Made by a program: the position numbers and the translations under genes | Source: Lindgomyces ingoldianus | Taxonomy: Eukaryota; Ascomycota; Dothideomycetes; Pleosporales; Lindgomycetaceae | Assembly (NCBI RefSeq): GCF_010093535.1 | Contig: NW_022985184.1 | Span: 399,993-463,992 of the forward strand | Reading direction: 5' to 3' | Length of the DNA stretch: 64,000 bases | Shown here: positions 10,925-21,700 of the stretch, piece after piece | How the letters are laid out: every line of letters begins with the position of its first letter | How positions within the stretch are numbered: the first letter of the stretch is position 1 | Notes under the pieces: model-generated | Told to the model about the DNA's origin: nothing | Seen by the model: the letters and a program-made list of their open reading frames with translations, nothing else | The model's database searches: none

Positions 10925-12430
10925 ATTTCCCAGCTTCACTACTATAGCCCATGGGTAGAGAATATCATCGGCGGTCTCTGTGTGGGCACATCAGCGGGGA
11001 TGTACGTACCCTCAACCTACTTGGAGCTGGCGGTGGTCGTCCAGATTCTGCTCAAGTCGTCCAAGTCGTCAACGCGACCCTATGCTCGGCTTGGTTCTTC
11101 TTATCCTCATTCGGTAGTTCCATCCTCAATAACCTCGGTCCTAGTATTACCATGTGAATTGGCGTCCAGACGTACGTCGTATACGTTGGATCACGGTACT
11201 ACGATGAGACGGCCAAGAAAGGATATTCTTGTGCCACTGAGCCTATCATCGGTATTGGTGCAGGAGTGGTGTTTACCACAGCGGGCTACGTCGATACTGG
11301 ATATCCCGAAGAAAGAGAAAAGGATCATACGCAACAATGCTGAAGAACTTACAAACTTTGGGATCTGTCATTGGAGGCATTATTCCGGTCATTATTAACA
11401 GGAATACGGATACCGTGGTCGGCGTGCCCCGGCTAGTCTACATAGCCTTCGTGGTTATTATGATCATTGGTGGTCTGGTTGAGCTTCTCCTACCCCCACC
11501 TCAGAAGCTAAGGCGAGACGATAGGTCCATCGTCGCTGTCCATCCCCCAAAACCAGCATGGGAGAGCTTAAGCTGGATTTAGAGATCCTCTCAGATCCAA
11601 CTCTTCTTATTATGTTCCCAACCTTCTTTCCTGCGGAGTGCTTCTTGGTTTACAGTGGCTCTGTCAATGGTGAGTAATTTAGCATCGAGTAGGAATTGGA
11701 ATTGGCTGACGAACCATGACGCATCTCAATAATCTTCGGACTCGTTCGCTACTTTCGTTCATCGCCGTTTGCCTCCAGACCCCGGCTGGATGGGGTCTGC
11801 AATGGATTCCCGATCGGCCGTATTGGGGCCGTGGGAAGCGCGGGTTGGTTGGGTTGACTATCGTTGCCATCCCTATGTTAGCTGCTTGGATTTGGGAAAT
11901 GGTAAGCTGGAAGAAGCTGCTTCTCACACCTACAAATTAGCTCATGGCATTTCAGATTCGCACCCGCAACTACAATCGCAATTCCTTGCCAGAACATCCT
12001 ACCGATTAGGATGAGCCAAGATTTAGCTAGATTTTCGTACTCTTCAAAATGACTTGGGTTTTCTGCGTATGTCATCAAACTTCTCTCTAATAAAATAGCG
12101 CACCTAATGAAATTCGCACCAACTCTGGCACAACATCGTCTACTACTGGATCGGCGCATTCACCAATTCCCCCCCCAAAACTTACCCACTACATCGGCGT
12201 CTTCCGCGGCGTTCTCGGCGCTAGAGAACCCGTCTGCTTCCATCAAAATTCCGTTCATTGCGGAGGCTGGTGGGGTGCTGTTGTTCTACACTCTCGATGT
12301 TGCGGGTTTTCATTACTTGGGGATTTATCGTATCAAGGATACAAACTACGATCATCATGTGGAAGGAGCTGTTGTTCCGAACCATATTTTACATGGTGTG
12401 AAGGGCTTACATCCGGCAGATGGCGCATGA
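10925..12430 (+). pseudogene. UNC93-like major facilitator transporter, decayed
   Basis: Successive frames match fungal UNC93-like membrane proteins in order: 'YSPWVENIIGGLCVGTSAGM' (about 10943-11002), 'LLGAGGG' and 'GSSILNNLGPSITM' (11018-11156), 'GAGVVFTTAGYVDTGYPEE' (to about 11310), 'MLKNLQTLGSVIGGIIPVII' (from 11337), 'PTFFPAECFLVYSGSVN' (to about 11670), 'NNLRTRSLLSFIAVCLQ' (from about 11725), and a C-terminal part 'GIYRIKDT...NHILHGVKG' (about 12320-12410). The blocks lie in different frames. There is a frameshift after GMY (~11003), a TGA after 'SITM' (11157-11159), a shift before 'MLKN' (~11335) and another near 11565. One genuine intron (GTGAGT, about 11670) may survive. Function is lost; a single sequencing error could not account for all lesions. 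Confidence 0.72.
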
Positions 12431-12664
12431 GCTTTCGAGGGCGAGTTCGATTAGGAAGGAGGGGCTTGTTGGAGAGGAGAAGGACCCTATTGAGAAGGTT
12501 AGACTAAATGAGAATGGTGTTTAAGTGGACCGTGGTACAGACCGTGGTTTAAAACTCGACAGGGTACACCTAGCTGTAGATGGCATAGCATATCGCATCG
12601 AACCCGCCTGGAACTAAATCCTAAAAATCCTTTATAAATTAAACCCTTAGGATGGGCCAACGCC
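12431..12664. other. Short convergent intergenic region
   Basis: It lies between the end of the decayed transporter and the 3' end of the permease on the opposite strand. A frame to about 12524 could be a leftover transporter tail. No gene is supported. Confidence 0.3.
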
Positions 12665-14299
12665 CTATCGTCCAAATGTCCTAATCTCCAATACTCTCAA
12701 CACGGGATACAATAATAACGTCCAGCTCGTCCCGACCCACAACCCCAAATCGATCCCATCCTTCCCCACCATCTTTGCAATGGGTCCTACATACCACTCC
12801 TGATTCATACACACCACCGCACCCGCCCAGCCTATCAAAAACGCTATCAACGCCGCTACACCAACAGGCAAACTCTTCCAATCGTCCCAGCTATTCCAAT
12901 CAAACCCATCATCATACCCCTCCTCACTCCTCGCGTTTCTCGCTCTCGCCTTCATATTTCTCACACCTCGGAAAAGGGTATGTTCTTCCGCGACAATACA
13001 AAAGAAGAAACCCGTCCAATATCCCATGAGCGCGAGAAAATTCTGAAAAATATCAAACAGATGTTTCCGGCCCCCCAACGCGCACGCAGTATACAATCCC
13101 ACAAAACCCGCCGTCAAAATCCATCGCGGGACCCTACCAATTCGATGATCCAGCATCTGGAATGCCAGGCCTGCGGAATACGTGGCTGCGATGTTGTCGG
13201 CGATGATGCCGAGCGCTAACACAACTCCGCAGAAAGAGCCGAAGGAGCCGAGGCCTGAGAATCCGGCGAGAATCAACGCACCTTGGGAGTTCTTATATGC
13301 GGTGGACCAGATGGGGTTAGTAGATATGCCGCTTGCGAGACCAGCACCGAGGACGTAGGCGAAGGAGAATGCGAGGACGTTGCCGATGTAGGTGGAGGCT
13401 GCTATATAGCGTTTTGGTGTAGTTGGGTGGTAGTAGACGAAGTAGTCTGCAGCGCTAGCGGACCAGGCTAGCGGGCTGCTCATACAGAGAGTCAAGTATG
13501 AGAGCCTGTGGCCGATGATTGTGGGTGTAGAGCCTGTGCTTGAGATGCTGGTATTGAAGCCTGGGCCTGCGGAGCCGACGAGAATGAAGAGGATCAAGAC
13601 TTGTGGGAGCCAGGCATATCGCTCGTAGGCGTGGAAAGCGTGCATGCCAAAGACAGCTACTACAAGAGTGATGCCAGCGACAACGAGGATCCCCGGGATG
13701 AGAGAGAGGCCGTGGCCATTTACAGCAGAAAGAATCTGGCCTACGATAATGCAGTTTATCGTCCCATATCCCAGCATTATAAACAAGCTCAGTACGGTCG
13801 TCAGTTTGGCAGGATAATATCCCATGAACCAGCGCGCAACTATCATGGTCCTATGGCCACTTCTCGGGCCCCAGGTGCTGATATATGCTGGACCGATGGA
13901 GCCTATGACTGCACCAAACACGCAGCAGAGTGTAGAGTCAGCGAAAGAGAGTTCGAAGACGAGAGGACCCAACATAGCGAGCGTGATGCCGTTTGCGGTT
14001 AGATCACACGATACCCAGAGAAGCGCGATTTGGAGGTAAGAAAATGGGGTGGTAGGCTCGCGTTCGGAGAGGGAGACTCGAGATATTCCACGGCTTTCTA
14101 CACCGGTTAGGGCTTCAAATTTGCTGTTCCATTTATTCAATCGGGTCCAAAATGATGGCCATGACGGCGGAATTGAGGTGGGATGAAAAGGCGTAGCCTC
14201 GTTTACGGGCAGTGGGTTGAATGGGTGTGGAGTTGTAGAGTTAGAGAGAATTGTGTTTTTCTCAACCCCTCTAGATGTTGGCAGGGTCTCTTTAGACAT
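12665..14299 (-). CDS. NCS1-family purine/cytosine permease (Fcy2/FcyB-like)
   Basis: This intact, intronless 544-residue protein has about 12 hydrophobic segments and should import cytosine and purines with protons across the plasma membrane. The N-terminal cytosolic part (1-85) contains the family-typical 'RVSLSEREPTTPFSYLQIAL' lead-in, followed by 'DLTANGITLAMLGPLVFELS'. The segment 'GPRSGHRTMIVARWFMGYY' (about 143-162) matches the Fcy2 loop 'GxRxGLRQMxxxRxxFGYY', and 'LGYGTINCIIVGQ' follows. The length matches fungal Fcy proteins (500-540). The start is the first ATG with a basic, Pro/Ser-rich leader. Its 5' flank carries a 493-bp hAT MITE beginning 248 bp upstream of the start codon, which may influence expression. 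Substrate preference within NCS1 cannot be read from sequence. Confidence 0.9.
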   Translation of the reverse strand: MSKETLPTSRGVEKNTILSNSTTPHPFNPLPVNEATPFHPTSIPPSWPSFWTRLNKWNSKFEALTGVESRGISRVSLSEREPTTPFSYLQIALLWVSCDLTANGITLAMLGPLVFELSFADSTLCCVFGAVIGSIGPAYISTWGPRSGHRTMIVARWFMGYYPAKLTTVLSLFIMLGYGTINCIIVGQILSAVNGHGLSLIPGILVVAGITLVVAVFGMHAFHAYERYAWLPQVLILFILVGSAGPGFNTSISSTGSTPTIIGHRLSYLTLCMSSPLAWSASAADYFVYYHPTTPKRYIAASTYIGNVLAFSFAYVLGAGLASGISTNPIWSTAYKNSQGALILAGFSGLGSFGSFCGVVLALGIIADNIAATYSAGLAFQMLDHRIGRVPRWILTAGFVGLYTACALGGRKHLFDIFQNFLALMGYWTGFFFCIVAEEHTLFRGVRNMKARARNARSEEGYDDGFDWNSWDDWKSLPVGVAALIAFLIGWAGAVVCMNQEWYVGPIAKMVGKDGIDLGLWVGTSWTLLLYPVLRVLEIRTFGR

Positions 14300-14546
14300 T
14301 GCAGAATCTCCTTCTCTTACTAAAATTATTGAATAAAAAGCAAGTCTTCCTTCCGCGCCAGTGTCTCCATCAAGTGGTCGCGAATGCCGTTCTTACCTCA
14401 GAGTCCAAGTGGTCGATACGAGAGTTAGGTAAAACGCGAGGAAGTTCAATTAGTTGCGGAATCGCATTTAAGTCGTAGCCCATGGGGGCAACGCTTTTTG
14501 GCATTTGAGTTGCCGGTGCGCTGAACTTTGAGGTGCGAAATCGGAT
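14300..14546. other. 5' flank of the permease gene
   Basis: Short region between the permease start and the MITE. Its last eight bases (14539-14546, AATCGGAT) are the left target duplication of the MITE. No coding sequence is supported. Confidence 0.4.
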
Positions 14547-15039
14547 CAGGGCTTCCAACGGGCCGTACTACGGTCCGTACAAAGTGAACCGTAACGGTCA
14601 CGTGTTCAGTACGAACGTACCGAGTTCGTGAGCCGTACCGTACGATTAATGATGCCCTAGGTACGGTACGTAGTACGGATGTCTCAAAAATGCCTATTAC
14701 AGACCATTTTCTATTCCAGAGTTATCTATCCACGCCTCTTGCCGCCTTACAGGCCTCATCTAGTCCTATCTGCTCTTGTTACTAGGGAGAACTAGTTATT
14801 TTATAGTTAATTAGACCTTAATCTTGCGTCTCTAGAGACCCATAGTCTTAGCTGTTTCGACTAGAGTACGGCGTACTTTAATCGAATCGTACTACTCGTA
14901 CAGATCACGTGAGCCGTAACAGTTACGATACGTACACCTACCTCTCCTCCCCCCTGTCGTACGAACGTACACAAAATCTCACCCGTACAGGCCTCAAAAT
15001 CGCCCAATCGTACAGTACTACGCCTCGTTGGAAGCCCTG
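14547..15039. mobile_element. hAT MITE, 493 bp, with perfect 8-bp TSD
   Basis: The termini CAGGGCTTCCAACG (14547-14560) and CGTTGGAAGCCCTG (15026-15039) are perfect inverted repeats. The flanks AATCGGAT (14539-14546 and 15040-15047) are a perfect 8-bp duplication, the hAT hallmark. Both subterminal regions carry clustered CGTAC palindromes and a CACGTG site (GGTCACGTG near 14600, GATCACGTGAG near 14905). It has no coding capacity. The sequence is an internally shortened, inversely oriented version of the 1141-bp element at 2506-3646, and its ends match the hAT relic at 1-1977. Confidence 0.92.
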
Positions 15040-15047
15040 AATCGGAT

Positions 15048-15357
15048 CTTCTTGCCTAATCTGACTAGTGTGAGGTGTTCGACAGCCACCAAAGAACGAA
15101 CGAGACCCTTTGGTTTACATAAAGCTTTGTCTTCAGCAGTTCTTTCTCGTAAAATATATAGAAAGTGGCTTGTTCTCCGCGATCGGGTCTGGATTTATGA
15201 GTTAGTGTAGCAGGCTTTGTTGTAACAATGCTTGAGAAGACCTGGTCCAGTAGAACTCAGATTTGCGTCATTTTGACACCGGATCTGCCTAGCCCTGCGC
15301 AATGTATCAGGAAACTTTGCGGCTTAATGCTATCAATGACGGCGAAGAATGGGCACT
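15048..15357. other. 3' flank of the cyclase-family gene
   Basis: About 310 bp after the MITE. Only short frames are present; it is probably the 3' untranslated region of the minus-strand gene that ends at 15358. Confidence 0.35.
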
Positions 15358-16522
15358 TTAGAAAACAGCAATAGCTCCAGGGGGACTTCCAATACCACCC
15401 ATGATATGCAGAGGTGCGCTTGTCAAGAAAAACGTCCATCGTCCCTTTTGCTCACAAATCTTGGACAATTTTTCGAGATTCCACATCTCCCCAATAGGAG
15501 TGCCCCATTGCACGAGAAGCCATTCGTGTAGGCACCAGCCATCCTCTAAAGAAGGGGGCCATGCTTCAAAGGCAACTGTGTCACCGGCTACGGCAGCGAA
15601 GTGGTGGTCGTATAGCTAGCGGACGGACTTCTCATCGTTTTGCATACCAATGGCGACGCTATTTTCTTGCGTACCGCTCTTGCGCTCGGCGGCAGAAGCG
15701 TTGCTATTCAAATTAGCATACTTCTTGCAAAGATGCATATGTAGCGTTAGGTACTCACTCATGCCATCGAACATAGCCGCTTCGAATCATCATGATATCT
15801 CCAGGTCGGGTAGTCGTGCCTTGCCACTTCAACGTCTCTTCCAGTTCCTCCACCGGTATTGCATACCGTGAGACGGGGGATGGCGGATTCCCGTGCTTAT
15901 TCTCATACCAGCGAAGCCAATCCACAAGCACTCCTCGCCCAACAATGCCACCCCGTTCACACCAGTTGTGAATGCCATTTGTGATAGTTTTGGTCGCCTC
16001 TTCATGAGTCAACCCATTATAGTATTTCCCAGTAGCCTGGTGCGCAAAGTGCTTTAAGCTGTCCCATTGACTACCCGATTGCGTGTTGATGTAAACTTCG
16101 TCGTCCATGGCTGCGAAGCCCAAACTCGGCTTCAAGTCGATCATCGTTTGGTTGAACTCCTTGCGTCCGAACCCGGGGAACTGGACGTTGTTGAGGGGCC
16201 AATCGAGCTGGACATGCTCGCCAGATTGAATCTCGCGACTTGCTGCTTGTACAACAGAAGGGGTAAGGAGGTTGAGGGCTACACATGGCTTTGATTAGCA
16301 CTATTTCAAGCAAAGTAGGCGTCCCGGGGAACAAGTACTTCCAACCTCATCCTTCTTGCCATCTTTATCGAAGACACCCCAGATACATCCCTGTGGCTGT
16401 CCGAGTACCTTTGGCAGATCGTCAAAGGCCGGAAGCTGGTGGCTAGGCCCTACCAGTCCTCCGGTTAACGTCGAAGCGACAGCAGAAAGGCGGTTCTTAG
16501 CAATTTTGAGTGACTCTGACAT
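15358..16522 (-). pseudogene. Cyclase-family (PF04199) hydrolase gene with one premature TAG
   Basis: Three exons join in frame: 16522-16339, 16278-15759 and 15703-15358 (350 codons; introns of 60 and 55 bp with GT/AG ends). The product resembles fungal members of the kynurenine-formamidase/cyclase superfamily: 'NTQSGSQWDSLKHFAHQ' stands where the metal-binding motif lies, then 'YYNGLTHEEA', 'DIMMIRSGYV', and a C-terminal 'HHFAAVAGDTVAFEAWPP', 'WGTPIGEMWNLEKL', 'TFFLTSAPLH'. The codon at 15616-15618 is TAG, just before 'LYDHHFAAVAGD', where relatives have Trp. On the plus strand this is CCA->CTA, a CpA->TpA change typical of RIP. Everything after the stop is still well conserved, so the lesion is recent or an assembly error. 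About 100 residues would be lost. Confidence 0.75.
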
Positions 16523-18708
16523 AGCTTCTTCCTAGTAGAGACCAATTGAGCGCTCACAAGCATCGCGGCGCCATCAGCTTTTATACGGCTTTGGACTGCT
16601 ATGCTCCAGCTCCAAACCCCGCATTATTAGGCCCGAGTCGAGCGATTGGCATGCACGCAAGGGCCATACGGGAGACGAAGGGTGGCATGACGTCGTGTGC
16701 TACTCCCGTCATGTGCGGCGGTCTGAGTCGCGAGCAATGACAGGAGTGGAGGTCCGCATCCGATGAGTGGTAGTTACCGCTCCGGATGACTAAACTATGT
16801 CACGTGACAAAGAACGGCCTGTACTACTTTACTATACTTTAACACCCCGAGGTCATGCCTTACCTCAATACTGGCTTAGACGTAAGAGATATACACAGTC
16901 GATGTAGACACGTGCACTTCCATATCCGACTCCAGTTCCTAGCGTGAGGCTTCCATGCGGCGTTTCAACGGTCAGAGTGCATCTACCCTTGAAATATTCC
17001 AAGCACATATCCATTCATGTTTCCCTCTTCCCCTTCCTTCCCGGCCGCAGTCTATAGTCTTTTCATTGACCTGCTCCCAATACTTCCCGCTAAGCGCCGT
17101 CGTTCCACAATCTCGAGTAGTCGCTCATCGACCATTTTGCCGCTGCACTGGGGCTGAGCAGCCAAATTCAAGGCAATCCAGATGGATTCGCCACGTTCCT
17201 TGTAGATACACCAAAGGCAAACTATATCCAGTTTCTAATGGTAGATCCAGTTATGGAGCTCTCTAGGCTTCATAGCCTGCTCGTACTCACGAGATGTCTC
17301 ATCCACTACACTGTAAGAGTCACACTATATTCCGCACTAAGTATAGACTCACGCCTTGACACTACCCTGTGTCAGCCCTAGATTTTCATTCGCGACTGGG
17401 ACTTTGGCACTCTATCGCTCTATCGTATTGCCACCACTCTATAGAGCTGAGCTTTCGCTCGTTTACCAATCAATTCAATTCTCAATGCCATGCGTATCCC
17501 TCCTAGCTTCACAAATGGTAGCGAGGGGAGTTATCCTAATGGGCTAGAAACTTTGGCTTATGTGAGAGTAGCTATTTCTAGTTTAATTCCCTAGGCCTGT
17601 CAAGTGCCCACTTTGGGGCTTTCTAGAGCCATCTGCACCTACTTTCGATGTATCGCACCTTTCTCGTCATCTATGTCAAAACCCTCTCGCGACAAGTGTG
17701 TGGCCAGATCGGGTCCGCTGCCTTCTTGCTACGGTTTGCTAACTGTATTCAGCATTAGGACCACCGCCACCTTCTGACCTTTTGAGTTTCATGAGGAAAC
17801 TGTCGCCCGCCTCAGCTAGACGTCTCTCCTAGCGGCCTAAAGTGCACTGAGATTTGACAATCGCAGACGCACCGCATGCACACTCAGCCTTCTCGAGCTA
17901 AAGGTGGATCACAACACTTTCTACATCCCATGTGCGGTTCCGGGGCCTTGTGGAATCATATCCATGCTGCTACATATTTCTTATCTAACTTAGCCACTTC
18001 GCCGAGCCATCCTACCCATCCGTCCAGCCATGCCGAAGTATTACCATCGCCTGCTCGCTTTTATGGGGGCAGCGTCTGTGACCTTCCAGCACTTCAGATT
18101 TTGAAGCAACTAATGAATACCATTGACCCGAAATTCCTAACAAGTTCTGCAACTAATTTAACATAAATTGAGGCACCAGAACGGTAGGTGAGTAGTGATT
18201 GTTCCGCGGAATTGCTGCAGACAAGAAGCCTAGGTTCACTGACGCATATGTTCTGCTGTTGAACAGTATTTTTCAGAAACAGAGACACTGCGTGACGATC
18301 AAGAGCCGGGTCCAAGAACGATTTGATTCATATGAACTAGACGCCGTGATCAAAGAGATTGCTGCGACGCAAGGCCTAGCAGCGGATACGATGTTAAAAG
18401 ACGACCGGGATGCAAGCGCGAAGTGTGAGTAGGGGTCAGCCTGTGTGCGAGGCTGTGATAATATTAACGAATTGAATGTTGGTTTATGTGTGCAACAACG
18501 AGCAACAAGACTGGCGATACGGTGTGGCTCACCAGCTATCGCTCGCTACTCAGCTGTGAACCACTGCTCTATACCACTAGGATATGGGAAACTAGCTACG
18601 CGGCCACGGAAGTCTCGCGCTTCTTTGATCTAATTGCAATCAAATTCTCCCCAAACTGTTTTAAAGATCATCATATATCAAACAAACGATACCAACCTAA
18701 ATATCCTT
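16523..18708. other. 2.2-kb region without a recognisable gene
   Basis: Composition is normal. All frames are short and none resembles a known family. A CACGTGAC site lies at about 16801-16808, a possible regulatory element. The longest candidate near its right end (18199-18432 plus, 77 codons) has a plausible composition but no recognisable motif or neighbouring exon. It may be relaxed or decayed coding sequence. Confidence 0.35.
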
Positions 18709-21700
18709 TCAAGCGATAACATGCTCTCTCCTTAACTCATCCGGAACCTGAAAAGCCCCATAAAACGCCACTCTTCCTAGCTTTAGCCTCGTATTGAGGG
18801 CGCTGCCTTCCATATCGAAGTTCTGCACATGACCAGATCTTTGCACGAAGGATTGAAATCCAACAATACCGGGTCCTGTCGTTCCGTCTTCGCGAAGCCC
18901 ATCTGCGTAGAGCGCGATACCACTATATCCGTTCGGTGGATCGAAATCTCTGTGAACTCGATAAAGAAGGCTGCGTGAGACTAGGCCTTTCCAAGTGCCG
19001 ATGTCGTGTTCGCGGGCGGGCTTTGAGGAAGCGGGTTGGTTAAGGAACACGCCTTCGCCAATGACCTTATTTATGTTAGCAAGTTTTGAGAACGCGGGCA
19101 ACAGTGGACACTTACTAGTACTTCTGAAGCACAATTTGTCTTCAGGGTCTTCGCGGCACGATTTTCCGTGTCTCCAAGGATCTTGACAGCACTAGTTCGC
19201 CGTCGCAGATCACTCCATGCTTCTCTTGACAGCCATCTAATATCTGATATAGGCGATTTGATGTCCTTGACTGCAGCTGGAATGGTCGGCTTAATGAGCG
19301 TAATGTCGTGCATGAAGCCATTTGGAAATACCCCTGCATTGGCATCAAAGGACTTATCGACTGTACCAATCTGTACCATTTATCAGCAAGGCTCTTGTCG
19401 GTATCTATCTCTTGAGAGTACAAACCTTTTCATTGCCAGCCCAGATCTCAACGCATTCGTTCCAATCCCGTTCGAGATTCTCATATGCATTGCGCCTCCT
19501 GTTAAAGATTGATAGGTGGTGTGATTTCGCCAATATGGCCTCTGTAATAACATGGGTAGACATCAGAATGTAGGGATTGCCACATTTACTAGTTCTAAGC
19601 CCAATACGCCCTGCGAACTTGCCCTCCTTAAGTGTAGATTTTGTGTGTGCTTCGATGAAGTCATTGAGGTGGAGTGCTTGAGTAAAACTTGTACTCGAAG
19701 GTCGGAAGAGTCTACGCGCACTAGAAAGCCCAGAGCTTTGTGAGGTCTCGGATTGCATAGTCTCCGTTTCGGAAGTAACCATCGTAGGCGTCATCGATTG
19801 TGGGATGTAGCAGATTCGCAGACCACCGTATTTGTGTGGAAGATGTGATGAAGCCCATTCTATATCAAACTCTTCAGGGACTATGATCTGGATAAGGCCA
19901 TTTACCAGAAGATAGAATCCGATACTGCCCTCAAAGGTGAGGAAGATATCTCGAATTACCTCCAGCCGAAGTTCAGCGGCGCAGTTGATCGGAGCAGAGG
20001 GCCGTGGATCTGGAGGTGGATTCACGCCTGCAGCTAGTGGCCATCGATACTCCACAGGTATGACAACGGGAGCTCCGGCAATAGTGAGTGGGAAGTCCTT
20101 AGGATCATCAGAGCCCATTGGCGAGCATGTCCAGCAACCCCGATGTTCGCCTGACATATTTGGAATGCTGTGGTAGTCAACATCCCACATCCAAGGCTCA
20201 GGCAACTGGGACCGGACGTCCTTCCAGTCTTCACTGCCTAGGTTCTTGCGCTCGGTGAGCAGATGTGTGCCTACTAACTCGCATTCGGAACACATATCCG
20301 CCTCGGGCGCTGAGTGCTCTTCCACATTAGCGCTGGATGATGATTGACTTGCCACAGATTCCCTTTCTTTATCAAGGCTAACGTCTTTTGAGAGCTGCGG
20401 AATCTTTCGGGGAGTGTCGTCAGCGATACGCCTCGAATCCTGAAAGGCCAGAGAGGACCGAAGCTCCTCATCTATATTTTCAACCAGCCCTCGGGGCGGT
20501 ACTTTGTTGCTTTGGGATTTTCCAGAATCCTCTCCCAAAGGTAATATAGAAGCTTCCAAGTCCCATTCCTTACGTTCTCTGGGACCTCCCAGAGCAGTAT
20601 GGTCCTGGTAATTCCGTTGTCCTAATATATCTATATATTCCTTTTGCTGGAACTCTCTGGGCCTTTCATGCGGAGAGTACTGTGCTGACTGGGTGTGGTT
20701 TTCATGTCTTGGAGACACATCCTCGCTAATAGAAGACTTCAGGCTCGTCATTGAAAACCACGAGTGGCCCTCTGGGGAAAATGGTTTCGTGAAATGCTTC
20801 CATATGGCCAAAAACTCACTCCTATCCTTCTTACTCTGGAATTCAATATCAAACTTGGAGAACCCGAACCGGTTGAGATTACGGGTGCGAATCGGTAACT
20901 CAAATAGCTCTGAATTTGATGATTTGATGGAAATGGACGAAGATAGCGCTCCGGATGCCCCTTTGTTCATCCTCGTAGGGGTGCCAGGATTTTCGCCACT
21001 TCTTTCGACGCCTCCGGAACCTGCCCTCTTCTTAAAGAGCCTTCGAAACCGCTTTGCCGGCTCATTTAAAAAGAGCAATTCAAGCTTCCTGCTATTCCTC
21101 TTATAGATGGAATTGTCTAGCTGTTGAAAGGCGTAGTGAGGTTCCTCAACCCAATGGGACCGATCTTCTGGTAATGCGCTGGTATAGAAGAGTAAGACCA
21201 AGATATCAACATTTTTGATCCCATCGAGATCTTGATGCTTTTCGCTACGTTTCCACAGCCTAATGTTTTTCTGACGGCACTCCGGCTTGTTCTTATCAGA
21301 AGAAATGGTGAGAATGGGTCGATCGAAGAGCAAATCTGCCTTATCCTTGCCGTTGTTTGTGTACAAAAAAGTTTGGAAGCACGTCGAGGATTCTTGGTCG
21401 CTGAAAGTATACATGATGTCAGTGTATCTCTTCTCGAGACGTCCAAAAGAGCGTCTCGGAAAGCCAATTGATATTTCTCCATCAGGGTAGCTCGTTGTGA
21501 GGGGAATTGAAGGGCCTGTCGCGGGGAACTGCTGGGTTATCCAAACCTGTGCCTTTTTAGTCATATTGACCCGATACACCGATCGTAAGCTCAACCCATA
21601 GTCCTCTCGATACCGCCAATGCACATCACACTCCTTGCTCTCAACCCCTTTGCTTGTTCTGCGTTCTACTTGAACATTTCTGCACAACTTTCTCCATTCA

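Noticed and set aside
10925..12430. Calling the UNC93-like locus a working gene with introns
   Set aside because: The frame changes near 11003, 11335 and 11565 lack splice signals and a TGA interrupts the protein; introns cannot rescue all of these.
18199..18432. 77-codon plus-strand frame with protein-like composition
   Set aside because: No start context, partner exons or family resemblance that I can defend.
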